Notes: a model not told the origin generated them from the letters alone. DNA of 64,000 bases from Methylotuvimicrobium buryatense 5G (GCF_000341735.1 NZ_KB455575.1:2195801-2259800); one strand, 5' to 3'. Shown: positions 17,755 through 27,111, numbered from the stretch's first letter. Program-made: numbers and translations.

Positions 17755-20559
17755 ATGAATGATTTTATTCCAGGTCAACGCTGGATCAGCAACACCGAAT
17801 CCGAATTGGGTTTAGGCATCGTCGTCGAATCCGAGTACAACCGAGTGACAATGCTCTTTTTGGCTACCGGCGAGCGCCGCGTGTATGCGAAAGATAATGC
17901 CCCCCTGACGCGCGTCATTTTCAGCGAAGGCGATACCATCGAGTCTGCCGATTACAGTAAATTGACCGTGACCAAAGTCATCGAACGCAATGGTCTGGTG
18001 ACATATGTCGGTAAAACCGAGGAGAACCGGGAGATAAGCCTCGATGAAATGGAATTGAACCATCATATCCAATTCAATAAACCGCAAGATCGCTTGTTTA
18101 CCGGGCAATTCGACCCGAGTGCTTGGTTTCAATTGCGTTATCAAACATGGCAGTACTGCCGCGAACATCAACAATCGCCGGTCAAAGGCCTACAAGGCGG
18201 ACGGACGTCGCTGATCGCGCACCAATTATTCATCGCGCATGAAGCCGCCGGGCGCCCGACGCCTAGAATCATGCTTGCCGACGAAGTCGGCCTCGGCAAA
18301 ACCATCGAAGCCGGATTGATTCTGCATCACCGACTCAATAACGGATTAAGCAATCGGGCCCTGATCATCGTACCCGAAAGCCTTCTTCATCAATGGCTAG
18401 TTGAAATGCTCAGGCGCTTTAATCTACGTTTCAGCATTCTCGACGAAGCGCGCTGCCTAGGTATCGAAAACATCGATATCGACTATATCGGCGAATCCGA
18501 ACCGTCGACTGAAAATCCGTTCAACACCGAACAATTGATACTCTGCAGCCAGGAGTTTTTCGCGCAACATCCGAAACGGCAACAACAAGCGTTGGATGCC
18601 GGTTGGGATATGATCATCGTCGATGAAGCCCATCACTTGCAATGGAGCGAAAACTCGGCCAGCCCGGAATATTTATTCGTCGAAAATCTCGCCGCATCGA
18701 CGCCCGGATTGATTTTATTGACCGCGACACCGGAACAACTCGGCAAGGAAAGCCACTTCGCTCGATTGCGCCTGTTGGACCCGAATCGATTCTATAGTTT
18801 CAGCGCCTTTCTCGAAGAAGAAACACACTTTCAACCCGTTGCCGAAGCCGCCAAATCGTTGCTGGCTAATCAAGCACTAACGCCGGACGAAAGAGCCCAT
18901 TTAGCGCGCCTGGTCAAGCACGACCATGTCGATACTCTACTCAAAAACCTGGACGATCCGAAAAAATCACAGCTCGCACGCGAAGAACTAGTGAAGATTC
19001 TGCTCGACCATCACGGTACCGGCCGGATTTTGTTCAGAAATTCCCGGCAAACCGTGCAGGGCTTCCCTGACCGAGAACGTCAAGGGTACACTTTGAACGG
19101 AAGCTCAGAATCCTTGCAGGAAGACCCCCGTACACTTTGGCTCGTTGAAAAAATCAAAGCTTTAGCGGGTCAAAAAGCATTATTGATTTGCCGGCATGCG
19201 CAAACCGCGATCGAACTCGAACACATTGTCGAAAAGCGCTTCGGCATCGCTGCGGCCGTCTTTCATGAAGGCATGTCGATCATCGAACGCGACCGCGCGG
19301 CGGCCTATTTCGCCGACCAAGAAAGCTCGGCTAGACTACTGATCTGTTCCGAAATCGGCAGCGAAGGCCGCAATTTTCAGTTTGTCCATCATTTGATCTT
19401 ATTCGATCTACCGGACAATCCCGACCTGTTACAGCAACGCATCGGCCGCCTCGACCGCATCGGTCAACGTCACATCATCGAAATTCATGTACCCTATTTG
19501 ACCGGCAGCCGCGAACATACCCTATTCCGCTGGTACGACGAAGGTTTGAACGCCTTCCGTCACAATACTTCGGCGGGACAACGCGTCGCCGAGCTTCTGC
19601 ATGATGAACTGCACACCGCGCTCGAAAAATACGATAGCGAATCGCTCGACAAACTGATTGCCAAAACTCAAACCCTAGCGCAACAAATCGAAACCGAACT
19701 GCATAACGGCCGCGATTTGCTGCTCGAACTCAATTCCTGCCGTAAAGATGACGCTCAAGAACTGATCGATCGACTCAAGCAACAGGATAATGAAGGCTTG
19801 CTATGGCCTTATATGGAAGACGTCTTCGAATGTTACGGCGTCGATACCGAATTCCATTCGGCCGATTGCTACATTCTAAGACCCAGTGAACACCTGCGCA
19901 TGGCGCATTTCCCCGGACTTTCCGAGGACGGCTTGACGGTTACCGTCAACCGCGACATTGCGCTGGCCCGCGAGGAACTGCAATTTTTAACCTGGGAACA
20001 TCCGATGGTCGCCGCTGCGATGGATATGATTCTGTCCAGCGATACCGGTAATGCCGGTGTCAGTGTTGTCAAGCATAAAGACCAAAAAGCCGGCCGCTTC
20101 TTATTGGAATGCTTGTTCATCGTCGAATGCAGCGCCCCGCCCGAACTGCAAATAGGACGCTTTCTGCCGCATACACCTATTCGCATCTTAATCGACCAAA
20201 ACAAGGCCGACTTAACCGATACGATCGAACATATCGAGTTGATCGACTCTGGCAAAAAATTCGACAAAACACAGATCGTCGCTTTTTTGAACAGCCAACG
20301 AAAACACCTGACTACCCTGCTCGACATCGCCGAACAAAACGCCCAAGCGCAAATGAACCGGTTGATTACGGACAGTCAAAAAAACATGCTGGAGACGATG
20401 ACCGGCGAAATCAAACGGTTGACTCGGCTAAAACTGGTCAATCCGTCGATTCGCGAAGATGAAATCGAATTCCAGAAAGAAACCGCGATGCTCTTGCACG
20501 AAAATATTCAAGACGCGCAATTAAGACTCGATGCGGTCAGATTTATCATTACTAGTTAA
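17755..20559 (+). CDS. rapA: RNA polymerase-associated ATPase RapA
   Basis: RapA is a SWI2/SNF2 ATPase that binds RNA polymerase and promotes its recycling. The 934-residue product (E. coli 968) begins with the two Tudor-like folds (1-105, FIPGQRWISNTESELGLG). The ATPase core follows, with ADEVGLGKTIEAG as Walker A (about 175), VDEAHHL as motif II (about 289), and LLTATPEQLG as motif III. The second RecA lobe holds GSEGRNFQFVHHLILFDLP and QRIGRLDRIGQ (about 540-570), and the RapA-specific C-terminal domain completes it. It is monocistronic, read in the same direction as cysJ across a repeat-filled gap. Confidence 0.96.
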   Translation: MNDFIPGQRWISNTESELGLGIVVESEYNRVTMLFLATGERRVYAKDNAPLTRVIFSEGDTIESADYSKLTVTKVIERNGLVTYVGKTEENREISLDEMELNHHIQFNKPQDRLFTGQFDPSAWFQLRYQTWQYCREHQQSPVKGLQGGRTSLIAHQLFIAHEAAGRPTPRIMLADEVGLGKTIEAGLILHHRLNNGLSNRALIIVPESLLHQWLVEMLRRFNLRFSILDEARCLGIENIDIDYIGESEPSTENPFNTEQLILCSQEFFAQHPKRQQQALDAGWDMIIVDEAHHLQWSENSASPEYLFVENLAASTPGLILLTATPEQLGKESHFARLRLLDPNRFYSFSAFLEEETHFQPVAEAAKSLLANQALTPDERAHLARLVKHDHVDTLLKNLDDPKKSQLAREELVKILLDHHGTGRILFRNSRQTVQGFPDRERQGYTLNGSSESLQEDPRTLWLVEKIKALAGQKALLICRHAQTAIELEHIVEKRFGIAAAVFHEGMSIIERDRAAAYFADQESSARLLICSEIGSEGRNFQFVHHLILFDLPDNPDLLQQRIGRLDRIGQRHIIEIHVPYLTGSREHTLFRWYDEGLNAFRHNTSAGQRVAELLHDELHTALEKYDSESLDKLIAKTQTLAQQIETELHNGRDLLLELNSCRKDDAQELIDRLKQQDNEGLLWPYMEDVFECYGVDTEFHSADCYILRPSEHLRMAHFPGLSEDGLTVTVNRDIALAREELQFLTWEHPMVAAAMDMILSSDTGNAGVSVVKHKDQKAGRFLLECLFIVECSAPPELQIGRFLPHTPIRILIDQNKADLTDTIEHIELIDSGKKFDKTQIVAFLNSQRKHLTTLLDIAEQNAQAQMNRLITDSQKNMLETMTGEIKRLTRLKLVNPSIREDEIEFQKETAMLLHENIQDAQLRLDAVRFIITS

Positions 20560-20602
20560 AAAACACCATTCGTAATTATTCAGCATAAGTCATGTATGAG
20601 AA

Positions 20603-20702
20603 GGTGTCAGGCATTAATTTATAAGGCTGTCTGCAACAGGACGTTGCAGTCAGAGCTTACAAGGATGTATTCACGCGTCCTTAGAAATCAATGTCTGACA
20701 CC
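20603..20702. repeat. Palindromic element overlapping the next gene's start
   Basis: GGTGTCAGGCATTAATTT (20603-20620) faces AAATCAATGTCTGACACC (20685-20702), an imperfect 18-bp inverted repeat. The interior CTTACAAGGATGTATTCACG is a diverged version of the core CCTACATGGACGTATTCACG found in the elements at 24, 27, 28, 30 and 57 kb. It lies downstream of rapA and could act as its terminator. Confidence 0.6.
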
Positions 20703-21170
20703 AACCTACCGCATGCGCTGAATAGTTACCACCATTCAATGAAAAAAGTCACGATAGAAAATTACCGCACGGATAAATTCTATCTCCGCATCGTTAAGGC
20801 AACGGCGGAATTACTGACCGATCAAGGTTATGTTGCGCCGGTTCGGCTTTTCAAAAAAATGGAACTTTTGACGGAACAGGACATCGCCGCCTGGCGCCGG
20901 GGCCGATTGCCTTATTTGGAACAAGCCATACGCTGCAATCTTGCTCAAGCCAGCCGGATTCTACGAATACTGAGATTCCATGCACACGACCTTAATCTCA
21001 AACCCTCGAATACGGTGTATCTAAGCAAGCAACCAGACAACCGAATACCGCTCAAATTCACCAAGTACGGCGACAAAAAACTTGAGGAAGCCTACACCAC
21101 ACACCTGGTTTCGCCACGCTTGAAAGCGGCCGAGCAACCTGCCGAAACTATAGGGGTAACCAAGGAATAA
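20691..21170 (+). CDS. Conserved hypothetical protein
   Basis: This 159-residue protein resembles a widespread family of unknown function whose members carry a segment like LTEQDIAAWRRGRLPYLEQ followed by RCNLAQASRILRILRFHAHD (about 64-102). It is basic, mostly helical in appearance, without signal peptide or membrane segment, so probably cytoplasmic; nucleic-acid binding is a guess from its charge. The ATG at 20691 sits inside the right arm of a palindromic repeat, so the real start may be Met17 at 20739 (MKKVTIENYRTDKFY). Neither start has a good ribosome-binding site. It follows rapA by 131 bases. Confidence 0.7.
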   Translation: MSDTNLPHALNSYHHSMKKVTIENYRTDKFYLRIVKATAELLTDQGYVAPVRLFKKMELLTEQDIAAWRRGRLPYLEQAIRCNLAQASRILRILRFHAHDLNLKPSNTVYLSKQPDNRIPLKFTKYGDKKLEEAYTTHLVSPRLKAAEQPAETIGVTKE

Positions 21171-21353
21171 CCGGCTGCGAGGAGCCAAGCATTAAAACTA
21201 TGCAGGACTTTAAGCATAGAATCCTACACTAATCAAACCCTAAGGGCTTGCATTAACATTGACGGGATTACCATACCGTGCTCCAGCGATTGAGTGGTTT
21301 TGCCATCGCGCTAGATGTCCAACAACGTACCTCAAGGAGGTCAGTATAAGGGC

Positions 21354-21377
21354 GAGAGCTGGAGCTTGGGAAACAGC
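21354..21377. repeat. Dispersed short repeat, copy 1
   Basis: The word GAGCTGGAGCTTGGGAAACA and its flanks recur at 34538-34556 and, with one change, at 57493-57516. The three copies share 19-24 bases. No gene is supported in 21171-21540; the rest of that gap shows nothing I can name apart from the heptamer array that follows. Confidence 0.6.
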
Positions 21378-21409
21378 AAAAAATTGAACTAAATCTCACC
21401 TCGATCTAA

Positions 21410-21535
21410 CCTCTTTCCTCTTTCCTCTTTCCTCTTTCCTCTTTCCTCTTTCCTCTTTCCTCTTTCCTCTTTCCTCTTTCCTCTTTCCTCTTTCCTCTTT
21501 CCTCTTTCCTCTTTCCTCTTTCCTCTTTCCTCTTT
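21410..21535. repeat. 18 perfect tandem copies of CCTCTTT
   Basis: A 126-bp run of the 7-bp unit CCTCTTT, 18 copies without interruption, ends five bases before the epmA stop codon. On the epmA coding strand it reads AAAGAGG, so the operon mRNA would carry 18 Shine-Dalgarno-like AGAGG words just after the stop. Perfect arrays of this size are prone to slippage and likely vary in copy number between strains. Confidence 0.95.
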
Positions 21536-21540
21536 TTCTA

Positions 21541-22524
21541 TCAAGCCCTATCGACCGAAAACGCCAAGACTTGCTCGATCGACTCGGCACCGATCATCAC
21601 CATCACTAAACGATCCAAACCGATCGCCATCCCGGAGCAATCGGGCAAACCCGATTCGAGCGCCCGTAAGAAGCGCCGATCTTTGTCAACAGGCGGCAGC
21701 CCATTGCTGGCTCTAAAGTCGATTTCCTTATCGAAACGGGCCTCTTGCTCGTCGGCATTACACAATTCGTAAAAACCGTTACCCAATTCCACGCCGTCGA
21801 TAAAAATCTCGACACGGTCGGTTATTGCGGGATTATCGGCATTCAGGCGCGCGAGCGACGATTGACAGGCCGGAAATCCGTAAACCATGCATAAACGGTC
21901 TTCTCCCAGATGAGGCTGCACGCAATGACTGAAAAGAAAATCCAGCCACAGCGCATGATCGTTTTCACAAATCGAAACGGCTTCAGGCAAGCCGGCGCGC
22001 TCGGCAAATTCCCGGTAAACGTAGGCCGAAAACGTTAGCGGATCGAGGCCGGTATATTTTAGAAAAATTTCTTGGTAATGAACGGTATGCGTTTGCTTAA
22101 GTGTTTTGAAAGGCTTCGCAACAACCTGAATCAACCGGTCGATTTCCGCCATTAATTGAAATAAATCGAAGCCGACTCGATACCATTCGAGCAAGGTGAA
22201 CTCGGGATTATGAAAACGGCCGGACTCGCCGTTTCTGAAAGCCTTACAGATTTGGTAAATCGAACCATAACCGGCTGCCAGCAAACGCTTCATCGCGAAT
22301 TCTGGGGAAGTCTGCAAATACAGCGTCTGCCGATTCGGATGAAAGCAAAATTCGGTACTGAAAAAGGCTAACTGCGGATCTGTGCCGATGCCATGGCAGA
22401 GCAGCGGCGTTTCGACCTCAAGGACTTCCAATTCGTCGAAGAACCGGCGAATCGCAGCCAGCATTCGCGCCCGCTGACGCAAATACTCCAACGAACCGGT
22501 CGGTAGCCAATCGTCCTGCGTCAC
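21541..22524 (-). CDS. epmA: EF-P beta-lysine ligase EpmA (PoxA/GenX)
   Basis: EpmA is a truncated class II lysyl-tRNA synthetase paralogue that attaches (R)-beta-lysine to EF-P. The 327-residue protein has only the catalytic core, without the anticodon-binding domain. Motif 2 appears as FRNGESGRFHNPEFTLLEWYR (about 102-122), the class II GMAIGLDRLVMVMIG motif 3 near the end, and the C-terminus AFSVDRA matches E. coli EpmA. It starts at a GTG whose first base is the last base of the efp TAG stop, so it is translationally coupled to its substrate gene. The 18-copy heptamer array follows the stop. Confidence 0.96.
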   Translation of the reverse strand: MTQDDWLPTGSLEYLRQRARMLAAIRRFFDELEVLEVETPLLCHGIGTDPQLAFFSTEFCFHPNRQTLYLQTSPEFAMKRLLAAGYGSIYQICKAFRNGESGRFHNPEFTLLEWYRVGFDLFQLMAEIDRLIQVVAKPFKTLKQTHTVHYQEIFLKYTGLDPLTFSAYVYREFAERAGLPEAVSICENDHALWLDFLFSHCVQPHLGEDRLCMVYGFPACQSSLARLNADNPAITDRVEIFIDGVELGNGFYELCNADEQEARFDKEIDFRASNGLPPVDKDRRFLRALESGLPDCSGMAIGLDRLVMVMIGAESIEQVLAFSVDRA

Positions 22525-23093
22525 TATTCTTTGACGCGCGAGACATATTCGCCGGTGCGGGTATCGACTTTGATCACTTCACCTGTTTGCACGAATAACG
22601 GTACGCGAACGACCGCGCCGGTTTCCAATACGGCCGGTTTACCGCCGCCACCGGAGGTATCGCCGCGCACGCCCGGATCGGTTTCGGTAATCGCCAATTC
22701 GACAAAATTGGCCGGCATCATAGAAAGTGGGACGTCGTTCCATAGCGTCACGGTACACATATCCTGATCCTTGAGCCAAAGCCCGGCATCGCCGACGGCT
22801 TTTTCATCAGCCTGATACTGTTCGAACGTATCCGGAACCATGAAGTGGCGGAATTGACCGTCGTTATAGAGGTATTGCATCTCGATATCGACCACATCGG
22901 CGCCTTCAAGCGACTCGCCCGATTTGAATGTTCTTTCGATGACTCGTCCGGTTTTCAGATTTCTAATCTTAACCCGATTGAATGCCTGGCCTTTACCCGG
23001 CTTGACGAATTCGTTTTCGATAATCGCTGCGGGATCACCGTCCAACATGACTTTCAATCCGGCTTTAAATTCATTGGTACTAAATGTGGCCAT
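22524..23093 (-). CDS. efp: Elongation factor P
   Basis: EF-P rescues ribosomes stalled at polyproline stretches. The correct start is ATG 23093, preceded by GAGGAAAAT, giving 189 residues; a longer reading frame adds 49 residues of promoter DNA. The N-terminal KOW-like domain carries the modification loop KPGKGQAF with Lys34, the residue that EpmA/EpmB beta-lysylate. Two OB-like domains follow, with the C-terminal [19 protein letters not shown] segment. Its neighbours epmA (downstream, overlapping) and epmB (divergent) encode the modifying enzymes, so all but the EpmC hydroxylase is together here. Confidence 0.98.
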   Translation of the reverse strand: MATFSTNEFKAGLKVMLDGDPAAIIENEFVKPGKGQAFNRVKIRNLKTGRVIERTFKSGESLEGADVVDIEMQYLYNDGQFRHFMVPDTFEQYQADEKAVGDAGLWLKDQDMCTVTLWNDVPLSMMPANFVELAITETDPGVRGDTSGGGGKPAVLETGAVVRVPLFVQTGEVIKVDTRTGEYVSRVKE

Positions 23094-23195
23094 ATTTTCC
23101 TCACGACTGCCAATTAAGAATAAAGAAATAATTAAAAATAAAAGCTCGCCATTATAATAGACGGCCGAACTGTTAGAAACTCGAAATCGCATCCG
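23094..23195. promoter_or_regulatory. Divergent efp/epmB promoter region
   Basis: This 102-bp AT-rich gap separates efp and epmB. The palindromic ATTATAAT (23151-23158) provides a TATAAT -10 on both strands, 38 bases before epmB and 58 before efp. -35 boxes are weak. A shared divergent promoter would tie EF-P expression to that of its modifying enzyme; this is inference. Confidence 0.5.
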
Positions 23196-24218
23196 ATGAC
23201 CAAAAACCCTCCGTTTGTCCCGAAAATTTCCTGGCAACAAGAGCTTACCGAAGCCTTCACGACTTTCGAAACGCTTTGCGCTTTTTTGGAACTCGACCCA
23301 AAAAACTTACCGATATCGGAACAAGCCGCGAAGCAATTTGCACTGAAAGTACCGAAAAGCTTTGCCGAAAACATGCATAAGAACGATCCCAACGATCCTT
23401 TATTGCTGCAAGTCCTGCCGATTCACGATGAAACCCTCGCCTACCCGGGCTTCAACGACGACCCGGTCGGCGATCTCATGGCTACCCGCGAAAACCATAT
23501 TTTGCACAAATATCAAGGCCGAGTTTTGATGATCAATACCGGAACCTGCGCGATCAACTGCCGATATTGCTTTCGCAGAAATTTTCCGTATGCCGATTAC
23601 CAACTCGGACGCCAAAAGCAAAACCGGGCCATCGACTATATTGCCAACGACCCGAGTATTTCAGAAGTCATTCTCAGCGGCGGCGACCCTTTGTTATTAA
23701 GCGATAGCCGTCTAGCCGAACTCATCGAGCAGCTAAATGCGATCGAACATCTAACCCGCATCCGCATTCATAGCCGCATCCCTATCGTGCTGCCGTCGCG
23801 AATTACGGATGAATTAATCAAAACCCTGAATAACGCACGACCAAGCGTTACGATCGTCATGCACTGCAATCATGCCAACGAGATTAGCCCTGCCGTCGAG
23901 ATCGCCTGCCGAAAACTTAAGCATGCCGACATGATGCTCTTCAATCAGGCTGTTTTGCTGAAAAACATCAACGATAACGCCGAACAATTGTGTCGGCTTA
24001 GCGAAACCTTATTTCACAACGGCATCGTACCTTATTATTTGCATTGTCTCGACAAAGCAACCGGCACCGGACATTTTGAAGTTTCCGAAGCAGAAACTTT
24101 AGGCTTATACGAAGCCATGCAAAAATACCTACCGGGCTATCTAGTTCCGAAATTGGTGAGAGAAGTGGCTGGGGCACCATACAAAAAACCAATCGAAGCA
24201 TCGGAACGTGTACTTTAA
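23196..24218 (+). CDS. epmB: EF-P lysine 2,3-aminomutase EpmB
   Basis: EpmB is a radical SAM/PLP enzyme that converts lysine to (R)-beta-lysine for EF-P modification. The 340-residue product has the radical SAM cluster motif [11 protein letters not shown] (CxxxCxxC, about 115-125), the SAM-binding [10 protein letters not shown] motif (about 154), and a C-terminal GAPYKKP segment that probably holds the PLP lysine. It lacks the C-terminal oligomerisation extension of catabolic lysine aminomutases, as expected for EpmB. It is divergent from efp-epmA. Its stop codon lies at the edge of a 378-bp palindromic element. Confidence 0.95.
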   Translation: MTKNPPFVPKISWQQELTEAFTTFETLCAFLELDPKNLPISEQAAKQFALKVPKSFAENMHKNDPNDPLLLQVLPIHDETLAYPGFNDDPVGDLMATRENHILHKYQGRVLMINTGTCAINCRYCFRRNFPYADYQLGRQKQNRAIDYIANDPSISEVILSGGDPLLLSDSRLAELIEQLNAIEHLTRIRIHSRIPIVLPSRITDELIKTLNNARPSVTIVMHCNHANEISPAVEIACRKLKHADMMLFNQAVLLKNINDNAEQLCRLSETLFHNGIVPYYLHCLDKATGTGHFEVSEAETLGLYEAMQKYLPGYLVPKLVREVAGAPYKKPIEASERVL

Positions 24219-24594
24219 AATTTAGGCTATGTTCGCGTTATTAGTTGATACTTTTGAACTTAAACCCAACATGAACCCCAAGGATTCGACTCTGAATAAC
24301 TTTTTTTTTCAATATCGCGCCAATGGCTGAAAGGAGGGTACGGTTGCTCGATTGACAGGTGTCGGCAGCAGGGCAGATTTTTGCTCCTGCAAAATCTGCA
24401 TTCATACCATCCATGGCAATCAGATTCCGCCGTCAAGCCTACATGGACGTATTCACGGCGTCCTGTCAAGCGAGTAATCGTACCCTCTTCCACGCTCAGC
24501 GTATTGGAAAGCAATCATTGACTATTTCCTAAGTGGTTTATTTAGTAGGAAAGAGAATCGTTTCAACTGCTAACGCGAACATAGCCAAAATTTA
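24217..24594. mobile_element. Nested palindromic element (subfamily I), 378 bp
   Basis: Outer arms of about 34 bp (24217-24250 and 24561-24594, sharing GGCTATGTTCGCGTTA) enclose an inner 154-bp hairpin element (24334-24487). The inner element has 26-bp arms with three mismatches, a small GCAGATTTT/AAAATCTGC stem-loop, and the core word CCTACATGGACGTATTCACG. There is no coding capacity. The layout is that of a MITE or of one repeat inserted in another. It fills the whole epmB to 24659 gap and begins at the epmB stop codon. Confidence 0.7.
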
Positions 24595-24658
24595 CAGGGA
24601 CGAAGTGCGGATAATTTCTCAACGAAAAAAAACATAGAGTCTACAATGTAACAGCTTA

Positions 24659-26200
24659 ATGAATTGTCAAAAGTCAGATACGATGAAAAAATCTGAATCA
24701 CTTCCTTTTACGTTGGAACAAGACGCGGTAGCCGATTGGTTAAGTCGACTCGACGTAAAAGATTCCATTGCCTCAGGCGCAACGCTTTATGCGGCATTAA
24801 AAAAAATACCGCATATTCGATTCGGCGATAAAGATCTGCTGGCCGTACTCGATACCTTAACCCCGTCGGTCTTACATATTTCCGATAATTTGATCGCATC
24901 ATTATTACCATCGATCATTGCCGAAGGCTCGGTGAACCCAAAATCCCGCAAACTTGCCAGACTCAGTAGTCAATTGTTACGTAGCCACTGCCTTGCCTAC
25001 TGCCATGCATCTACGGCCCAATCCTTAAACGAAAAACGCAAGGCTCATGCCATCTTTACGGCCATGCAAATCGCCGGACTGACAATGCGAACCAATACAT
25101 TGTTTTCGGAGCGGAATTCCTCGACGCTTTGGCAAAAGACGGGAAAACTCTATCGAATCGCACGCAATGAACAATTAATCCCTATTTCGTTATCGAGCAA
25201 AATTCCGGCATTTAAAGTGCATAAATCGATATCGTCGGTGTTAAAACGCAATCTGTTGTTCGCATTATTCGACCCTTACCCTGCACCAGCGCAACGCATC
25301 ATCGCTTATTTCGATCTCGCCGATCGCATTGCCGATTTAGTAGCGTTCGAAAAATCACTGAACCCGTCTTATAACTTTTACTGGGACGGTTGCGATAAAA
25401 CCTTGCATCAAGACATTCCTGATATCCCTGGCGAAAACGGCCTTATTTTCAACACCGAGGAGGTTGCGCAGCATCTTTCAGGCCTAGCACCGGAAATGGA
25501 GGGGCAAGACGATTTATATTTCACGTTACGTCAAAAAATTAGCGGCTACCAAGATATTCTCGATTCGGTGATACTATCAAAGCCCACAGCTTATTGTTAT
25601 ACCGTCGGTATGACGGCAATAAGCGAACGGCTGAAGCACCTTGAAAGGATTTTTAAGATCCATCGATTGAGCGGCCCAATGGACAAAGCCGAGGCGCTGA
25701 GCAAAATGGAACTAATCCCGATGGAAAGTGAATTCAAAATGCTAAGCCCTCGCCAGCTGCATCTATCGCAAGAAAGCGGCAAAAGCATTAAAGTTGAATG
25801 GATTAATATACAACAGACGAAGTTTACGCAGTACCTCCTAGGTCATGCAAAGAACGAACGACTCACCGCCGGCCAACCGATTTTCCTCTACAATCAACAA
25901 GAAATACCTTGCATCGGCATAATCCGAAAAACAATCAAAAGCTCATCCCCTATACAACAGATGTTGATAGAAACATTACCGGGGGAAGCCAATTCCGTTC
26001 AATTCCGCATTCAAACAACGACTATCGAAGCCTTATTGGTCGATTCGCCGTCAAAAACCGAAACCGTCTTATTGCCGCCCGGCAAATATTCGACAGGAGA
26101 CGAATTGGTCCGGGTCGAACAACTCGACAAACGTTATTATCTCAACAAGCTGATCGAAGCCGGGGAACATTTCATGCATTATCGGATCGTTTCCGATTAG
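24659..26200 (+). CDS. Uncharacterised 513-residue cytoplasmic protein
   Basis: I do not recognise this family with certainty. The protein has no signal peptide or membrane helix. The first 300 residues look alpha-helical, with many leucines and hydrophobic repeats. The last 150 look beta-rich, including the segment LTAGQPIFLYNQQEIPCIGIIRKTI (about 401-425), which recalls C-terminal beta modules in some gammaproteobacterial PilZ-like proteins. A link to c-di-GMP is only a suggestion. The start may be ATG 24659 or Met9 at 24683 (MKKSESLPFTLEQ); neither has a good ribosome-binding site. Its 3' end overlaps that of the convergent nucleotidase gene by 29 bases. Confidence 0.7.
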   Translation: MNCQKSDTMKKSESLPFTLEQDAVADWLSRLDVKDSIASGATLYAALKKIPHIRFGDKDLLAVLDTLTPSVLHISDNLIASLLPSIIAEGSVNPKSRKLARLSSQLLRSHCLAYCHASTAQSLNEKRKAHAIFTAMQIAGLTMRTNTLFSERNSSTLWQKTGKLYRIARNEQLIPISLSSKIPAFKVHKSISSVLKRNLLFALFDPYPAPAQRIIAYFDLADRIADLVAFEKSLNPSYNFYWDGCDKTLHQDIPDIPGENGLIFNTEEVAQHLSGLAPEMEGQDDLYFTLRQKISGYQDILDSVILSKPTAYCYTVGMTAISERLKHLERIFKIHRLSGPMDKAEALSKMELIPMESEFKMLSPRQLHLSQESGKSIKVEWINIQQTKFTQYLLGHAKNERLTAGQPIFLYNQQEIPCIGIIRKTIKSSSPIQQMLIETLPGEANSVQFRIQTTTIEALLVDSPSKTETVLLPPGKYSTGDELVRVEQLDKRYYLNKLIEAGEHFMHYRIVSD

Positions 26201-27098
26201 CGACACCGTGCGGCACATGAGCAGCGGCAACATGCCGTGCAGCCGATTCGCAATGGCCTTGCTGATCGTCGAAAAAGATATCCGCACCGAAAGCGTCCAA
26301 GAAAGGGCCTTTCGGCATGCCGCCTAAAAATAAAGCCTCATCGATTCTGATACCCCAAAGTCTAAGCGTCCTAACCACCCGTTCGTGAGCCGGTGCGCCT
26401 CTCGCGGTTACTAAAGCCGTTCGAATCGGGACGGCATCCGGATCGAACTGAGCCTGGATACGATGCAGAGTACTCAAAAACTCCTTGAAAGGGCCGCCGG
26501 GCAGTGGATTTTTGGCTTGACTGCATTCGTTTTCGGTAAATGCGCTTAGACCGCGCTCTTGATAGATACGCTCGGAATCGTCCGAAAACAATACCGAATC
26601 GCCGTCGAATGCGATACGCAATTGATCATGAGACTTTTTCAGCGAAGAACCCGACAATATCGTCGCGGCCGCATAACCGGCCGCCAAGGCGTTAGCGACG
26701 TCGACCGCATTCGACGAAAGAAACAAATGCGCGCCGAATGCACGAATATATTCGTAAGGCGAAACACCGCTGGTAAACGCCGCGCGGGAAATATCGAGCT
26801 TATGATGCGCGATCGAATTAAAAATTCTAAGACCGGTATCGGCACTGTTGTGAGACAACAAGATCACTTCGACGATCGGGCCGCTTTTGCTGATGGCGTT
26901 CAACGCTAGAAACTTCTTGACCAGTTCATAACCGAAACCGGGCTCCAAAATCTCATCCTCATGCTCGATCTGGTAACGGCAAAAAGCCTCTTTACCTTCC
27001 GTTTCGAAGATCCGATGCGACTCGTCCAAGTTGAACAAAGCCCGGGATGAAACCGCAACAACCAGTTTTTGATGCGTGATCTCGATCGGCGCCGTCAT
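26172..27098 (-). CDS. 5'-nucleotidase, cN-I-like family
   Basis: The 308-residue protein matches the cytosolic 5'-nucleotidase family (HAD-like fold) that dephosphorylates nucleoside monophosphates. Visible motifs are VVAVSSRALFNLDESHRIFE near the N-terminus, ILLSHNSADTGLRIFNSI (about 79-96), and the acidic motif AFDGDSVLFSDDSE (about 162-175). GADIFFDDQQGH lies near the C-terminus. No signal peptide is present, so it is cytoplasmic. Members of this family in gammaproteobacteria are stand-alone genes of uncertain physiological substrate. A palindromic element (27112-27294) sits directly upstream, where its promoter should be. Confidence 0.85.
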   Translation of the reverse strand: MTAPIEITHQKLVVAVSSRALFNLDESHRIFETEGKEAFCRYQIEHEDEILEPGFGYELVKKFLALNAISKSGPIVEVILLSHNSADTGLRIFNSIAHHKLDISRAAFTSGVSPYEYIRAFGAHLFLSSNAVDVANALAAGYAAATILSGSSLKKSHDQLRIAFDGDSVLFSDDSERIYQERGLSAFTENECSQAKNPLPGGPFKEFLSTLHRIQAQFDPDAVPIRTALVTARGAPAHERVVRTLRLWGIRIDEALFLGGMPKGPFLDAFGADIFFDDQQGHCESAARHVAAAHVPHGVANRKRSDNA

Positions 27099-27111
27099 AT
27101 CATCGGCACTT

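Noticed and set aside
21396..21590. Open frame coding for repeated RGKRKEE residues
   Set aside because: It is only the translation of the 18-copy heptamer array; it has no start signal or family support.
23094..23240. 49-residue N-terminal extension of EF-P
   Set aside because: The extension is promoter DNA overlapping epmB; EF-P has a conserved start at [10 protein letters not shown] with a good ribosome-binding site.
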